A DNA stretch of 64,000 bases from CALODP01 sp942492055 (GCA_942492055.1 CALODP010000015.1:62001-126000), one strand, 5' to 3'; positions 55,556-63,718 are shown, numbered from the stretch's first letter. Numbers and translations are program-made. The notes: generated from the sequence alone by a model not told the origin.

Positions 55556-57025
55556 ATGGCAAAAGATGTAATTGCAGGGCTAGAACCTCAACTCTTATGG
55601 AATTATTTTTATGAGATCTCTCAGGTCCCAAGACCTTCCAAAAAGGAAGAGAAAATTGTTGAGTACATAAAGAAGTTGGCTGCGGATAATAATCTTGAAT
55701 GCAAGGTTGATGCCGTGGGTAATACAGTAGTTAAAGTTCCTGCGACTCCGGGATATGAAAATGCTCCTATAGTTGTGCTTCAAGGTCATGTGGATATGGT
55801 TTGTGAAAAGAACAAAGGAACCGAACATGATTTTGACAACGACCCTATAAAACTTGTTAAAGATGGCGATTGGCTTCAAGCCGAAGGTACCACTCTAGGT
55901 GCTGATAACGGAATCGGTGTTGCTGCCGGTATCGCTATTGCTATGGATAAAGAGGCTGTTCACGGTCCATTGGAATTATTGAACACTATCGACGAAGAAA
56001 CCGGTATGACCGGTGTGAACGCTCTTCAACCGGGATTTATCGAAGGTAAAATATTATTGAACCTCGATTCCGAAGAAGATGGTGAATTTTACGTCGGTTG
56101 CGCCGGCGGACAAGACACCGTTGGTATTTTCAATATCAAAAGAGCCAAAGTTAAGAAAGACTGGATTCCTTACGAACTTATGGTTACCGGACTTAAAGGT
56201 GGTCACTCCGGAATGGAAATCGATTCCGGTAAAGCTAACGCCATTAAGATTCTCGGAAGATTATTAAAAGAACTTGAGGAAGTTAAATATAGAATAGCCG
56301 ATATTAACGGCGGTTCAAAAAGAAACGCTATTCCTCGCGAAGCTGAGGCTACTATTTTGTTGAAAGAAGGTAGCGAAGCTAAAGTTAAAGAGATGATTGC
56401 CAAATTTACCGGCGAAATTCTCGAAGAGATTAAAACAGTTGACGGTGGTTTGGAAATAAAACTTACCCCGAAAGAAGAGAAATATGAAAAAGCTTTCGCC
56501 AAGAAATTTACAAGAAGATTGGTAAGAGCTTTGTTGGCAATGCCTCACGGAGTTATCGCCATGAGCGCTGATATTCCGGGATTGGTTGAAACCTCTACGA
56601 ACCTCGCTACTTTGTTTACCGAAGGAGATATCGTAAGATTAGGTACCAGCCAGAGAAGTTCAATCGAAGGGGCGAAAATGTATATCGCCAATAGTGTCGC
56701 TTCGGTTCTGGAATTGGCTCAAGCCGATGAAGTTAGAGTAGGGGACGGCTACCCGGGTTGGAAACCGAATATGGATTCCGCTATCTTGAAATTCTCCAAA
56801 GAAGTTTACAAAGAGATGTTCGGGAAAGAACCGGAAGTTAAAGCTATTCACGCCGGTTTGGAGTGTGGTATCTTGGGAACCAAATATGACGGACTTGATA
56901 TGATGTCATTCGGCCCGACTATTACCGGTGCTCATTCACCTGACGAACAAGTTAATATCCCCGATACGGATAAGTTCTATAAACTACTCAAGGGAATATT
57001 GGCTAAACTTGCCGAAAGGAAATAA
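55556..57025 (+). CDS. pepD: Aminoacyl-histidine dipeptidase (M20 family)
   Basis: A 489-residue zinc dipeptidase. The frame opens at 55526, but the ATG at 55556 has a GAGGAG ribosome site and gives the family start (LEPQLLWNYFYEISQVPRPS). Metal and catalytic motifs in order are LQGHVDMVCEKN, GTTLGADNGIGVA, TIDEETGMTG, LNLDSEEDGEFYVGCAGG, IHAGLECGI and the late GAHSPDEQVNI. It hydrolyses Xaa-His and other dipeptides in the cytoplasm, which fits a protein-scavenging life with the secreted subtilase. Confidence 0.94.
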   Translation: MAKDVIAGLEPQLLWNYFYEISQVPRPSKKEEKIVEYIKKLAADNNLECKVDAVGNTVVKVPATPGYENAPIVVLQGHVDMVCEKNKGTEHDFDNDPIKLVKDGDWLQAEGTTLGADNGIGVAAGIAIAMDKEAVHGPLELLNTIDEETGMTGVNALQPGFIEGKILLNLDSEEDGEFYVGCAGGQDTVGIFNIKRAKVKKDWIPYELMVTGLKGGHSGMEIDSGKANAIKILGRLLKELEEVKYRIADINGGSKRNAIPREAEATILLKEGSEAKVKEMIAKFTGEILEEIKTVDGGLEIKLTPKEEKYEKAFAKKFTRRLVRALLAMPHGVIAMSADIPGLVETSTNLATLFTEGDIVRLGTSQRSSIEGAKMYIANSVASVLELAQADEVRVGDGYPGWKPNMDSAILKFSKEVYKEMFGKEPEVKAIHAGLECGILGTKYDGLDMMSFGPTITGAHSPDEQVNIPDTDKFYKLLKGILAKLAERK

Positions 57026-57035
57026 TAGATTTTTC

Positions 57036-57078
57036 GAAGCCGTACTGTAACTGTGCGGCTTCTTCTGTTTTAAACTAA
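57036..57078 (+). terminator. Terminator after pepD
   Basis: GAAGCCGTAC (57036-57045) pairs with GTGCGGCTTC (57053-57062) with one wobble, followed by a pyrimidine-rich TTCTGTTTT. It stands 11 bases after the pepD stop. Confidence 0.75.
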
Positions 57079-57105
57079 ACTCAAACAAACATTTTGTGAA
57101 TAATC

Positions 57106-58815
57106 ATGAAAAAAGAATTAAAACTTTACAAAGTACCTCAGATAAAAACGATCCAAGAGATGGTTCTGCAATCAGCTCAAAAATATGGTTCTAAGCTTGC
57201 TCTGGAAGATCTTAACCCGACATCCCCGATCGGAAAGGTTACTTACAATCAACTTCTCGAGGATATTCTTAATTTCGGAAGCGCACTGAAAAAATTGGGT
57301 CTCAAAGAACGGGCTCACATTGCGGTTATCGGAGAGAACAGAATTCAATGGGCTATCTCTTATCTGACTTGTATGTGTTTTAATTTGGTGATTGTTCCGA
57401 TCGACAGAAATCTTACTACAAACGAAATACTTAATATTATTCACGAATCTGATACCGAAGCGGTTGTTTTTACAGAGCATTTCTACGAAACTTTCGTGGA
57501 TCATAAATCTTCTCTTAAAAAGGTTAAGCATTTGATCTGCATGGACAAAGCTTTTCCCGAGGATAATGTCCTTTCGATGGTTGATCTTATTAAGAATAGC
57601 GAAGGTTATTCCGTTGATAAACTTCCGGAAATTGATCCTTATGATATGGCTGAAATAATCTTTACATCCGGTTCGCTCGGAAGAGCAAAAGGGGTAATGC
57701 TTTCTCAGAATAACCTCGCCTCGAACCTTGTGGATATGGTTAGTATGCTCTTTATGTATCCCGAAGACAGATTCCTATCTGTGTTGCCTATTCACCACAC
57801 TTACGAATGCACATGCGGTATGCTTTGTCCGTTATATTGCGGTTCTTCGGTACATTACTCAAGATCACTCAAAACAGTTGTGGATGATCTTCAGAAGGTG
57901 AAAGCCACTATGCTTCTTGGTGTGCCTCTTCTTTTCGATAAGATGTTCAAGAGGGTTGCAAAAGCGATTAAAGAAGATAAAGTGAAATCGAAAATCGTTC
58001 CTCCCCTTATTCGTTTGTCTACATTGATTGAAAACATCGGGGTGAAGAATCTTAAGAAAAAACTCTTCAAAGAAGTTCATAAGAAATTCGGCGGGCATAT
58101 AAGAATGTTTATTGCAGGTGGTGCCGCTCCCGATCCTTTGGTAGCAAAGGGATTGCGTGAACTAGGCTTTGCCTTCCTGCAAGGATACGGCTTAACGGAA
58201 TCTTCGCCGATATTGGCTCTTAACCAATTCGATAATTTCAAAGATGACGCTGCCGGACTTCCATTGCCTAGTGTTCAGCTTAAAATAAATGATCCCGACG
58301 AAGGGGGAAGCGGGGAAGTTTGGGCAAAGGCTCCTAATGTTATGATCGGTTACTATAAAAACGATATGCAAACAGAAGAAGCTTTCGAAGATGGTTGGTT
58401 CAAAACAGGTGATATCGGTTTTATGGATAAAGACGGATTCCTCCATATCAATGGGCGTATGAAGAACGTTATTATTTCCAATAACGGTAAAAACGTATTC
58501 CCGGAAGAGATTGAAGATATTCTTAACAGAAGCCCTTACATTCTGGAATCTCTTGTTTACGGACACGCCGACGACAAACATGACGAGGTTATAGCGGTTC
58601 AGTTGGTTGTTGATGCCGAGGCATTTATCGAAATTGCCGAAACAAAAGGGGTTCAGATAAATGACGAGTTGATCAATTCAACTATCGATAAGGAAATTAA
58701 GAAAGCTAATAAGCAGTTAGCCAATTACAAACAGATTAAGAAGTTCTTTATAAGGGAACAGGAGTTCGAAAAGACAACTACCCAAAAGATTAAAAGATAC
58801 CTGGCTAACAAATAA
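57106..58815 (+). CDS. Long-chain acyl-CoA synthetase (AMP-binding)
   Basis: A 569-residue adenylate-forming enzyme. The P-loop-like A3 motif reads IIFTSGSLGRAKGVMLS, where the family more often has TSGTTGxPKG. Further motifs are LQGYGLTESSPI, DGWFKTGDIGFMDKDGFLHI and GRMKNVIISNNGKNVFPEEI, with the conserved Asp and Arg, and a C-terminal Lys-rich end. It activates fatty acids with ATP and CoA at the inner face of the membrane. With etfAB it points to fatty-acid metabolism. The exact chain-length preference is unknown. Confidence 0.9.
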   Translation: MKKELKLYKVPQIKTIQEMVLQSAQKYGSKLALEDLNPTSPIGKVTYNQLLEDILNFGSALKKLGLKERAHIAVIGENRIQWAISYLTCMCFNLVIVPIDRNLTTNEILNIIHESDTEAVVFTEHFYETFVDHKSSLKKVKHLICMDKAFPEDNVLSMVDLIKNSEGYSVDKLPEIDPYDMAEIIFTSGSLGRAKGVMLSQNNLASNLVDMVSMLFMYPEDRFLSVLPIHHTYECTCGMLCPLYCGSSVHYSRSLKTVVDDLQKVKATMLLGVPLLFDKMFKRVAKAIKEDKVKSKIVPPLIRLSTLIENIGVKNLKKKLFKEVHKKFGGHIRMFIAGGAAPDPLVAKGLRELGFAFLQGYGLTESSPILALNQFDNFKDDAAGLPLPSVQLKINDPDEGGSGEVWAKAPNVMIGYYKNDMQTEEAFEDGWFKTGDIGFMDKDGFLHINGRMKNVIISNNGKNVFPEEIEDILNRSPYILESLVYGHADDKHDEVIAVQLVVDAEAFIEIAETKGVQINDELINSTIDKEIKKANKQLANYKQIKKFFIREQEFEKTTTQKIKRYLANK

Positions 58816-58830
58816 AAAGAATTTAGAAAA

Positions 58831-58871
58831 AAGAGCCTTTATTCTGGATAATCCCATGAATAAAGGCTTTT
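58831..58871 (+). terminator. Terminator after the acyl-CoA synthetase
   Basis: GCCTTTATTC (58835-58844) pairs with GAATAAAGGC (58858-58867) across 13 bases and is followed by TTTT. Confidence 0.85.
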
Positions 58872-58984
58872 CCCATATAACGGGGAAGAAAAAAAAGATA
58901 AAAAAGAAAAAAAGTACTTGCAAAATATCATGAAGCTAAGTACATTTACTTCTCGTTTTTTGAGAGAGTTAATACAAAAGACAT

Positions 58985-59056
<72 letters not shown>

Positions 59057-59124
59057 CAAAGAAATCCACGACGAGTGGATTTTGTTTTTTATAGAGTTCT
59101 TCTTTATATTTGTAAAGCTTATAC

Positions 59125-59198
59125 GGCGACGTGGCCAAGTGGCTTAAGGCGAAGGTCTGCAAAACCTTTATTCGTCGGTTCGAATCCGACCGTCGCCT
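59125..59198 (+). tRNA. tRNA-Cys (anticodon GCA)
   Basis: The acceptor arms GGCGACG and CGTCGCC pair perfectly. The D-arm has GGCCAAGTGGCTTAAGGC, the anticodon loop around TCTGCAAAA gives GCA, and the T-arm has GGTTCGAATCC. No CCA is encoded. It marks the boundary between the core genes and the accessory segment. Confidence 0.94.
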
Positions 59199-59369
59199 CA
59201 ATAAAGCTCGATAATCTGATTGTCGGGCTTTTTTTATTCCCTTTTTCTCCTTTATTCTTCCCGACTTACCGAATATGCTTGAATTTAACCCGGGCAAATC
59301 GTTTATTAATACTACCTGCTACTTGCTCGATTAAAAGTGCTCGTATCAATCAAATAATGAGGTGCTGTC

Positions 59370-59750
59370 ATGAAAAAAGACCATGAATATAGTACCCCGC
59401 GCGATCTTTACGAAAAGTTAGTTCGGGACGATGCAAAACTGCAAAAGAAGCTTTGCGGTGATACCGTTTTTAACTTCATCTCTACCGCTTATCATCTCCA
59501 ACAATGGGTGAGAAACTCCCCGCTTATCAATACCGAAGTAATGAAAAGAATTATCAAGAGGGTAGAGGACTCGGCCTGCTTCAAGAACTGCGGTGATATG
59601 CTCGAAGCCAAAAAGCATTTCCGCATTCTTATCTCTGAGGATGGCTCCAAAGGTGTACTCCTCTTTGAGGATGAAGAGATTAATATCATCGATTTCAAAA
59701 ACGAGATACTTGATCTTTACGGTACTTATTTCAAAATAAAGGGACAATAA
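59370..59750 (+). CDS. Hypothetical protein
   Basis: A 126-residue soluble protein with no family that I can name with confidence. The stretch GDTVFNFISTAYHLQQWVRN is distinctive and resembles short conserved proteins found in many bacterial accessory regions. The rest is mixed helix and strand with a Lys-rich middle. It begins at an ATG with GAGGTG ten bases before it, is seven bases from the next gene, and both probably share a transcript ending at the hairpin near 60130. Confidence 0.65.
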   Translation: MKKDHEYSTPRDLYEKLVRDDAKLQKKLCGDTVFNFISTAYHLQQWVRNSPLINTEVMKRIIKRVEDSACFKNCGDMLEAKKHFRILISEDGSKGVLLFEDEEINIIDFKNEILDLYGTYFKIKGQ

Positions 59751-59756
59751 TCGTAT

Positions 59757-60143
59757 ATGGGTGATTTCTTTAAGCTCTTTTTCGGTCTGCTGATTGTAGT
59801 TGTAATACTTTTTGCTTTTGCTGTTTTCTTCGAAGGTTATGTTTCCTCCGAGGAGCTTACAATCGAAGTTATCGATGTGGAAAAAATGTCTGCCGATAAC
59901 GACGAAACCTATTTTCTTATATACACCGAAGATGAGATTCTGGAAAACCGGAATCACTATTTTCATAGCAAGGAGAAGGTAGATAGGTTACAATCGAAAA
60001 TTATGAAAGGAAAGAAATACAGAGTTGAGGTGGTCGGATTCGGCTTTACCCGGAAGCTCCCTTTCTTCCTTAAGCATAGAAACATAACGAAAGTGATTGC
60101 GGAGATAAAAGACTACAAAAAATTGAAGGGACGCCGGCGCTAA
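59757..60143 (+). CDS. Membrane-anchored hypothetical protein (DUF1523-like)
   Basis: A 128-residue protein with one N-terminal membrane helix (FFKLFFGLLIVVVILFAFAV). The extracytoplasmic part (DNDETYFLIYTEDEILENRN, then YRVEVVGFGFTRKLPFFLKH) resembles the DUF1523 pattern of small membrane proteins by eye. The end is basic. It follows the previous gene closely, and its stop lies inside a terminator stem. The function is unknown. Confidence 0.6.
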   Translation: MGDFFKLFFGLLIVVVILFAFAVFFEGYVSSEELTIEVIDVEKMSADNDETYFLIYTEDEILENRNHYFHSKEKVDRLQSKIMKGKKYRVEVVGFGFTRKLPFFLKHRNITKVIAEIKDYKKLKGRRR

Positions 60144-60157
60144 CGGCTCCCTTTTTT
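60126..60157 (+). terminator. Terminator overlapping the 3' end of the membrane protein gene
   Basis: AAGGGA (60126-60131) pairs with TCCCTT (60148-60153), with an inner GCCG/CGGC stem, followed by TTTT. The stop codon of the preceding gene lies inside the hairpin. Confidence 0.7.
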
Positions 60158-60217
60158 ATTATCCATTCCACATTCTTATAGATATAACCTAATCCACCCC
60201 GGGTAAAACAGTACTAT

Positions 60218-60251
60218 TTAGAGATTTATAGTAAAGTAGCTGAACTTCGGA
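60218..60251 (+). repeat. Left end of 21-bp array C, cut off by the IS
   Basis: The 21-base unit at 60218-60238 (TTAGAGATTTATAGTAAAG..) closely matches the unit at 61702-61722 in form. The next unit begins at 60239 and is interrupted after the ACTTCGGA duplication. Removing the IS and one duplication joins it to 61568-61575 with the 21-base phase intact. Confidence 0.75.
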
Positions 60252-61559
60252 GGCTCTGTTCATTAAAGTGTGTCAGAAAAAAATAATAGATTAGGGAATG
60301 AAAAAAGGACACACAATGGCAGAAATCAAAAAAGAATTCGATTGGATCACCTTCTCGAAAGAAGCAAAAGAACAATTACTTCAAGGCGTCCCTTTAGAAG
60401 GAAAAGAAGGGATATTCGCCCCTATGTTAAAACATCTGTTGGAAACAAGTCTTGAAGGGGAATTAGAAGGTCATTTAAAAGAACAGATTAGCTCGAACAG
60501 AAAGAACGGGAAGAAAACCAAACAAGTGAAAACCTCCTTCGGAAATATAGATGTAGTCACTCCCCGTGATAGGGATTCAAGTTTCCAACCGGTAATCTTA
60601 CCCAAGCGAGAAACCACCTTAGGAAATACCTTAGATAATAAAATAATTAGTCTCTATTCAAAGGGAATGAGCTATACTGATATCCGGAGTCACATGGAAG
60701 AACTCTACGGCATAAAGGTATCTCCGGCAACGATAACCGGCATAACCGATAAAATAGTAGAGGAAGTAGAGTTATGGCAAAATAGAGAGCTGGAAAGCGT
60801 ATATCCGTTCATCTGGCTGGATGCCTTGCATTACAAAGTAAGAGAGAACAAAAGAATAGTCTTAAAGGCCGTCTACTGCGTAATAGGAGTAAATAGAGAA
60901 GGGATAAAGGATTTGTTGGGACTATATGTCGGAGAACAAGAAGGATCCGGCTATTGGTTGAAAGTATTGAACGATCTTAAACAAAGAGGCGTAAGGGATG
61001 TCTTCATAGCTTGCATTGATAACTTAAAAGGGTTTGCAGAGGCAATAGAAGCTACTTTCCCCGAAACTAAGGTTCAACTATGCGTAGTACATCAAATACG
61101 CAATTCACTTAGAAAGGTGGCTTACAAAGACAAAAAGGAAGTAGCCACTGACCTTAAGTTAATATATCAAGCTCACAAGAAAGATACAGCCGCAAAAGCT
61201 CTGAATGACCTTGATCTGAAGTGGGCTAAGAAATATCCGGCTATGGTTAACGGATGGTTGAATAACTGGGAAAGACTTACAAACTTTTTCGATTACCCCA
61301 AAGAAATAAGAAAGGTAATGTATACTACGAATATTATTGAGAGCTTTAACAGCCAATTAAGAAAAATAACTAAAACAAAGAGAGTTTTTGCTAGCGATAT
61401 GGCTCTATACAAACTCCTTTATTTGGCCTACAATAACATGAATAATTTGGGAACTAGACCTATAGCGGAGTGGGGGCTTATATATAATCAACTATTTATT
61501 ATATTTGAAGACAGAATCATGAAACCATAATGAACTGACACACTTCTTTGAACAGTGCC
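60252..61559 (+). mobile_element. Complete IS256-family insertion sequence
   Basis: A 1308-bp element. Left inverted repeat 60252-60276 (GGCTCTGTTCATTAAAGTGT..) and right inverted repeat 61535-61559, which reads GGCACTGTTCAAAGAAGTGT.. on the other strand, differ at only a few positions. The flanks carry an 8-bp direct duplication ACTTCGGA at 60244-60251 and 61560-61567, the size typical for IS256 elements. One intact transposase is enclosed. Preserved ends and duplication suggest a recent insertion. The target is the 21-bp array C. Confidence 0.95.
60298..61530 (+). CDS. IS256-family transposase
   Basis: A 410-residue DDE transposase; the ATG at 60298 or the one at 60316 could be the start. 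The N-terminal part has LLQGVPLEGKEGIFAPMLKH and GELEGHLKEQ typical of the family. The catalytic region has YPFIWLDALHYKVRENKRIV (first Asp), FIACIDNLKGFAEAIEATFP (second Asp), VQLCVVHQIRNSLRKVAY (the C/H segment) and TTNIIESFNSQLRKITKTKR (the Glu). Length and motifs are complete, so it is probably active. Confidence 0.95.
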   Translation: MKKGHTMAEIKKEFDWITFSKEAKEQLLQGVPLEGKEGIFAPMLKHLLETSLEGELEGHLKEQISSNRKNGKKTKQVKTSFGNIDVVTPRDRDSSFQPVILPKRETTLGNTLDNKIISLYSKGMSYTDIRSHMEELYGIKVSPATITGITDKIVEEVELWQNRELESVYPFIWLDALHYKVRENKRIVLKAVYCVIGVNREGIKDLLGLYVGEQEGSGYWLKVLNDLKQRGVRDVFIACIDNLKGFAEAIEATFPETKVQLCVVHQIRNSLRKVAYKDKKEVATDLKLIYQAHKKDTAAKALNDLDLKWAKKYPAMVNGWLNNWERLTNFFDYPKEIRKVMYTTNIIESFNSQLRKITKTKRVFASDMALYKLLYLAYNNMNNLGTRPIAEWGLIYNQLFIIFEDRIMKP

Positions 61560-61567
61560 ACTTCGGA

Positions 61568-61722
61568 GTAAATCACATGAAAAAACTTACGGAGTTACTG
61601 AAGTTTATTTCAAAGCGTCTGCACATTGTAGCAGATCATGTAAAAAAACTTACGGATCATATGAAATTTATAATAAAGCGTATGCGATTTAGAGAAGATC
61701 ATCTGAAGTTTGAAGTAAAGTA
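61568..61722 (+). repeat. 21-bp array C, left arm
   Basis: Seven full 21-base units with boundaries at 61576, 61597, 61618, 61639, 61660, 61681 and 61702, plus the remainder of the IS-split unit. On the minus strand each unit has the form of TACTTTACTTCAAACTTCA or a variant. The right arm carries the related form on the plus strand, so the two arms are inverted about 61723-61724. The period is exactly 21, unlike array B. Confidence 0.85.
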
Positions 61723-61723
61723 A
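61577..61723 (+). CDS. Possible 48-residue heptad-repeat peptide in array C left arm
   Basis: An ATG-to-TAA frame that fills the left arm and keeps one register over all units. Heptads begin MKKLTEL, LKFISKR, LHIVADH, VKKLTDH, MKFIIKR and MRFREDH, with hydrophobic residues at the first and third positions and charges elsewhere, as in an amphipathic coiled coil. Before the IS inserted, the frame continued upstream for seven more codons (LNFGVNH) to a TAG. No strong ribosome site is seen. A 21-base repeat always gives heptads if open, so coding is only suggested by the amphipathic pattern and lack of stops. Confidence 0.35.
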   Translation: MKKLTELLKFISKRLHIVADHVKKLTDHMKFIIKRMRFREDHLKFEVK

Positions 61724-61872
61724 TGCTCCTTTGGTTCAAAGTTTACCTCCTTTGCTCTGAATTCATGCTCCTTTGGTTCAAAGTTTACCTCCTTTGCTCT
61801 GAATTCATGCTCCTTTGGTTCAAACTTCAGCTCCTTTGCTTCAAACTCATGCTCCTTTAGTTCAAAGTTCAC
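61699..61872 (-). CDS. Possible 57-residue heptad-repeat peptide in array C right arm
   Basis: On the minus strand the right arm is open over 69 codons (61702-61908). A GTG at 61872 is the only plausible start, ending at TGA 61699-61701. Heptads read VNFELKE, HEFEAKE, LKFEPKE, HEFRAKE and VNFEPKE, a very regular charged pattern matching the LKFEVK end of the opposite arm. There is no good start or ribosome site, so translation is doubtful. The two frames converge and overlap near 61720. Confidence 0.25.
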   Translation of the reverse strand: MNFELKEHEFEAKELKFEPKEHEFRAKEVNFEPKEHEFRAKEVNFEPKEHYFTSNFR

Positions 61873-61913
61873 CTCCTTTAGCGCAAATTCATACTCCTTT
61901 TGTTCAAATCACA
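61725..61913 (+). repeat. 21-bp array C, right arm
   Basis: Nine units of exactly 21 bases (starts 61725, 61746, 61767, 61788, 61809, 61830, 61851, 61872, 61893) with the plus-strand form GCTCCTTTGGTTCAAAGTTC or CCTCCTTTGCTCTGAATTC. The first 42 bases are duplicated perfectly (61725-61766 and 61767-61808), so recent copying has occurred. Opposite in orientation to the left arm. It ends 110 bases before the start of the next gene. Confidence 0.93.
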
Positions 61914-62022
61914 TGCATTTGGGAATCTTCCCACTCTTCTTTCTGTTTTATCTGAGGAACTTCGATATGAAATCGTGAAGTATCATCTTGAAGAAACAAT
62001 CATTTGTATAAAGGAGGGGAGG

Positions 62023-62679
62023 ATGAGATTTAGATGCAGGGATGAAGCGGAATTTTTCGGGAAGGCGGGTGTTGCCTTGAATAACGGAAAAAATATTCCC
62101 AAGATAGCCGAGATTTTAGCGGGGGTAGGGTATACAACGGAAAAAATGGATGAAGGTTTGCAAGTCTATAAGAACGCGAAGGAGAAATATTTAGCAAAGG
62201 AAAGAGCTAATGGGAGAAAATTGCAAGCGATATTGGAGTTCAACAAGGCGTGGGAGGAGGTGAAAAAGAGCTATATGAAGCATCTGAAACTTGCCCGTAT
62301 TGTTTTGCCAAAGGAAAACGGGGATAGGGATAAGCTTTCGTTAAACGGATCGAGGAAGAAGGATTATCCGTCGTGGAGCATTGACGCGAAGAATTTTTAT
62401 ACGAACGCTCTCGCGATTGAGGAGGTTACCGAAAAGCTTGAACAACTGGGAACTACGGCGGATGATTTGCGCGCTACCTTGGTGAAGCTGGAAGAATTGG
62501 AAGAATTGAAATTCGAGAAGGAGAAAAAGATCGGGGAGGCGAAAGAGGCTACTTACGAAAAGAGAAAGGCCTATTCGGAATCAAAGAAATGGATGAGTGA
62601 TTACATCGCGGTCGTAAAACTATCCGTAGGGGAAGTTCCTCAATTGGTAGAGTCGTTGGGGATATTTGAAAAATCATGA
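62023..62679 (+). CDS. Unrecognised helical protein directly after array C
   Basis: A 218-residue soluble protein. The frame is open from 61900, but the ATG at 62023 has the very strong ribosome site AAGGAGGGGAGG immediately upstream, so I choose it. Two similar halves seem present: DEAEFFGKAGVALNNGKNIP through YTTEKMDEGLQVYKNAKE, and WSIDAKNFYTNALAIEEVTE through TADDLRATLVKLEELEEL. Both are helical, suggesting an internal duplication. Between them is AWEEVKKSYMKHLKLARIVL, echoed near the end by KKWMSDYIAVVKLSVGEVPQ. No catalytic motif or signal peptide is visible. I think relatives occur in other Bacteroidota, but I cannot confirm it here. Its position beside the array is notable. Confidence 0.75.
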   Translation: MRFRCRDEAEFFGKAGVALNNGKNIPKIAEILAGVGYTTEKMDEGLQVYKNAKEKYLAKERANGRKLQAILEFNKAWEEVKKSYMKHLKLARIVLPKENGDRDKLSLNGSRKKDYPSWSIDAKNFYTNALAIEEVTEKLEQLGTTADDLRATLVKLEELEELKFEKEKKIGEAKEATYEKRKAYSESKKWMSDYIAVVKLSVGEVPQLVESLGIFEKS

Positions 62680-62818
62680 GCTAAGCATGGGAATCATGGA
62701 GGAAAATCATCTCGGTGTGATAGAAAAATAGTAATATGTTTGAATGAAATATAAGATATAATTAATTTTAGATTCTAATCACTAAGATTGTTGTTCATGA
62801 ATAAAGTGTTCTAGCCAA

Positions 62819-63346
62819 ATGAATAGAAAAATAGTGTATCTATTGATCCTTTCCTTTTTCTTATCGGGATGTGTTCCTTGTATCTTTGTGTTAAATACTA
62901 ACCCGGAAAAAACAAATAAACCGTATATAGAAATCGATGGTGATTATTATGCTATAGGTGAGGAGTATAATTTGGCAGAATTCGCGGAAAGAATTGCCGA
63001 TTCTTCCATTGCTTACTATCGAATAGAATTTGAAAATGGTAATATCCTCACTTATGACAGCATGAAAATAAGTGGTGAGAACATGTTAGCGTTCAACCCA
63101 AAAGACTCCATCCGATGTTCTTTTAAGGAGGTCGAATATATTGATCTTTTCAGGGACGCAACTATTAAAGATAGAATGGTTGGCTTGAAGCAATTGGTAG
63201 GATGGGTTTTGTATGGTTTTCTAATGGATGATGGAAGTGAAAAGAAAGAGAGTATTGCTGCTGCAACGACTATTGGTCTTATAGTAGGAAGCTGGTTTTT
63301 CTTTGATGATTATAAATGTGAAGAGCATCTCTACGTTTTGAAATGA
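62819..63346 (+). CDS. Hypothetical lipoprotein
   Basis: A 175-residue protein with a signal peptide ending in a lipobox (LLILSFFLSGC, Cys at about 18). A beta-rich domain follows (PYIEIDGDYYAIGEEYNLAE, YRIEFENGNILTYDSMKISG), and later a hydrophobic stretch (KESIAAATTIGLIVGSWFFF) may span or insert in a membrane. No family is recognised. It lies in the AT-rich right-hand accessory zone with the Imm53 gene. Confidence 0.65.
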   Translation: MNRKIVYLLILSFFLSGCVPCIFVLNTNPEKTNKPYIEIDGDYYAIGEEYNLAEFAERIADSSIAYYRIEFENGNILTYDSMKISGENMLAFNPKDSIRCSFKEVEYIDLFRDATIKDRMVGLKQLVGWVLYGFLMDDGSEKKESIAAATTIGLIVGSWFFFDDYKCEEHLYVLK

Positions 63347-63453
63347 AAAATATGATTGATAGCTCTAATAAAGGGAAGCTAATTGGATCTTGAGCATACT
63401 AAGACTGTACCTAAGTGGCGTTTGGAATCATTAATAGAATGGAGAGTGAGTAT

Positions 63454-63718
63454 ATGACTGTGGGCTATTGCATGATATGTAATTCAAGTCTTTCTATCTC
63501 GGAAGTATATTTATGTAAAAGGCATACAGAGGAGATCATTAGTAAGCTGTCTACAAATGCATATGTCATAAAGACGCCAACCGAAAGAGAGCATTGCCAT
63601 ATTAGTGGTGAATTTAACAATAGACTCATAATTAACTTTTCCGACTTGTTTTTATTTATGTAAGAAATGCCTTTCGAAAGCTGGTTTGGAATATGATTTA
63701 GTTATACCGGAGATGTAG
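63454..63718 (+). pseudogene. Small Cys-rich gene with a frameshift at a T5 tract
   Basis: The frame from ATG 63454 (MTVGYCMICNSSLSISEVYL, then CKRH) stops at 63661 just after a run of five T. In the next frame the same stretch continues naturally as FYLCKKCLSKAGLEYDLVIP and ends at TAG 63716-63718, two bases before the Imm53 start. Four T instead of five would give one protein of about 87 residues with Cys pairs CMIC and CKKC, suitable for zinc binding. It could be a decayed gene, a sequencing error in a homopolymer, or a slippage site. The function is unknown; an upstream in-frame ATG at 63439 is also possible. Confidence 0.6.

Noticed and set aside
61725..61913. CRISPR array
   Set aside because: The units are contiguous without spacers, are degenerate and only 21 bases long, and no cas genes are present.
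61900..62022. N-terminal extension of the post-array protein
   Set aside because: It overlaps the repeat arm, while the ATG at 62023 has an ideal ribosome site; the extension is likely just an open frame.
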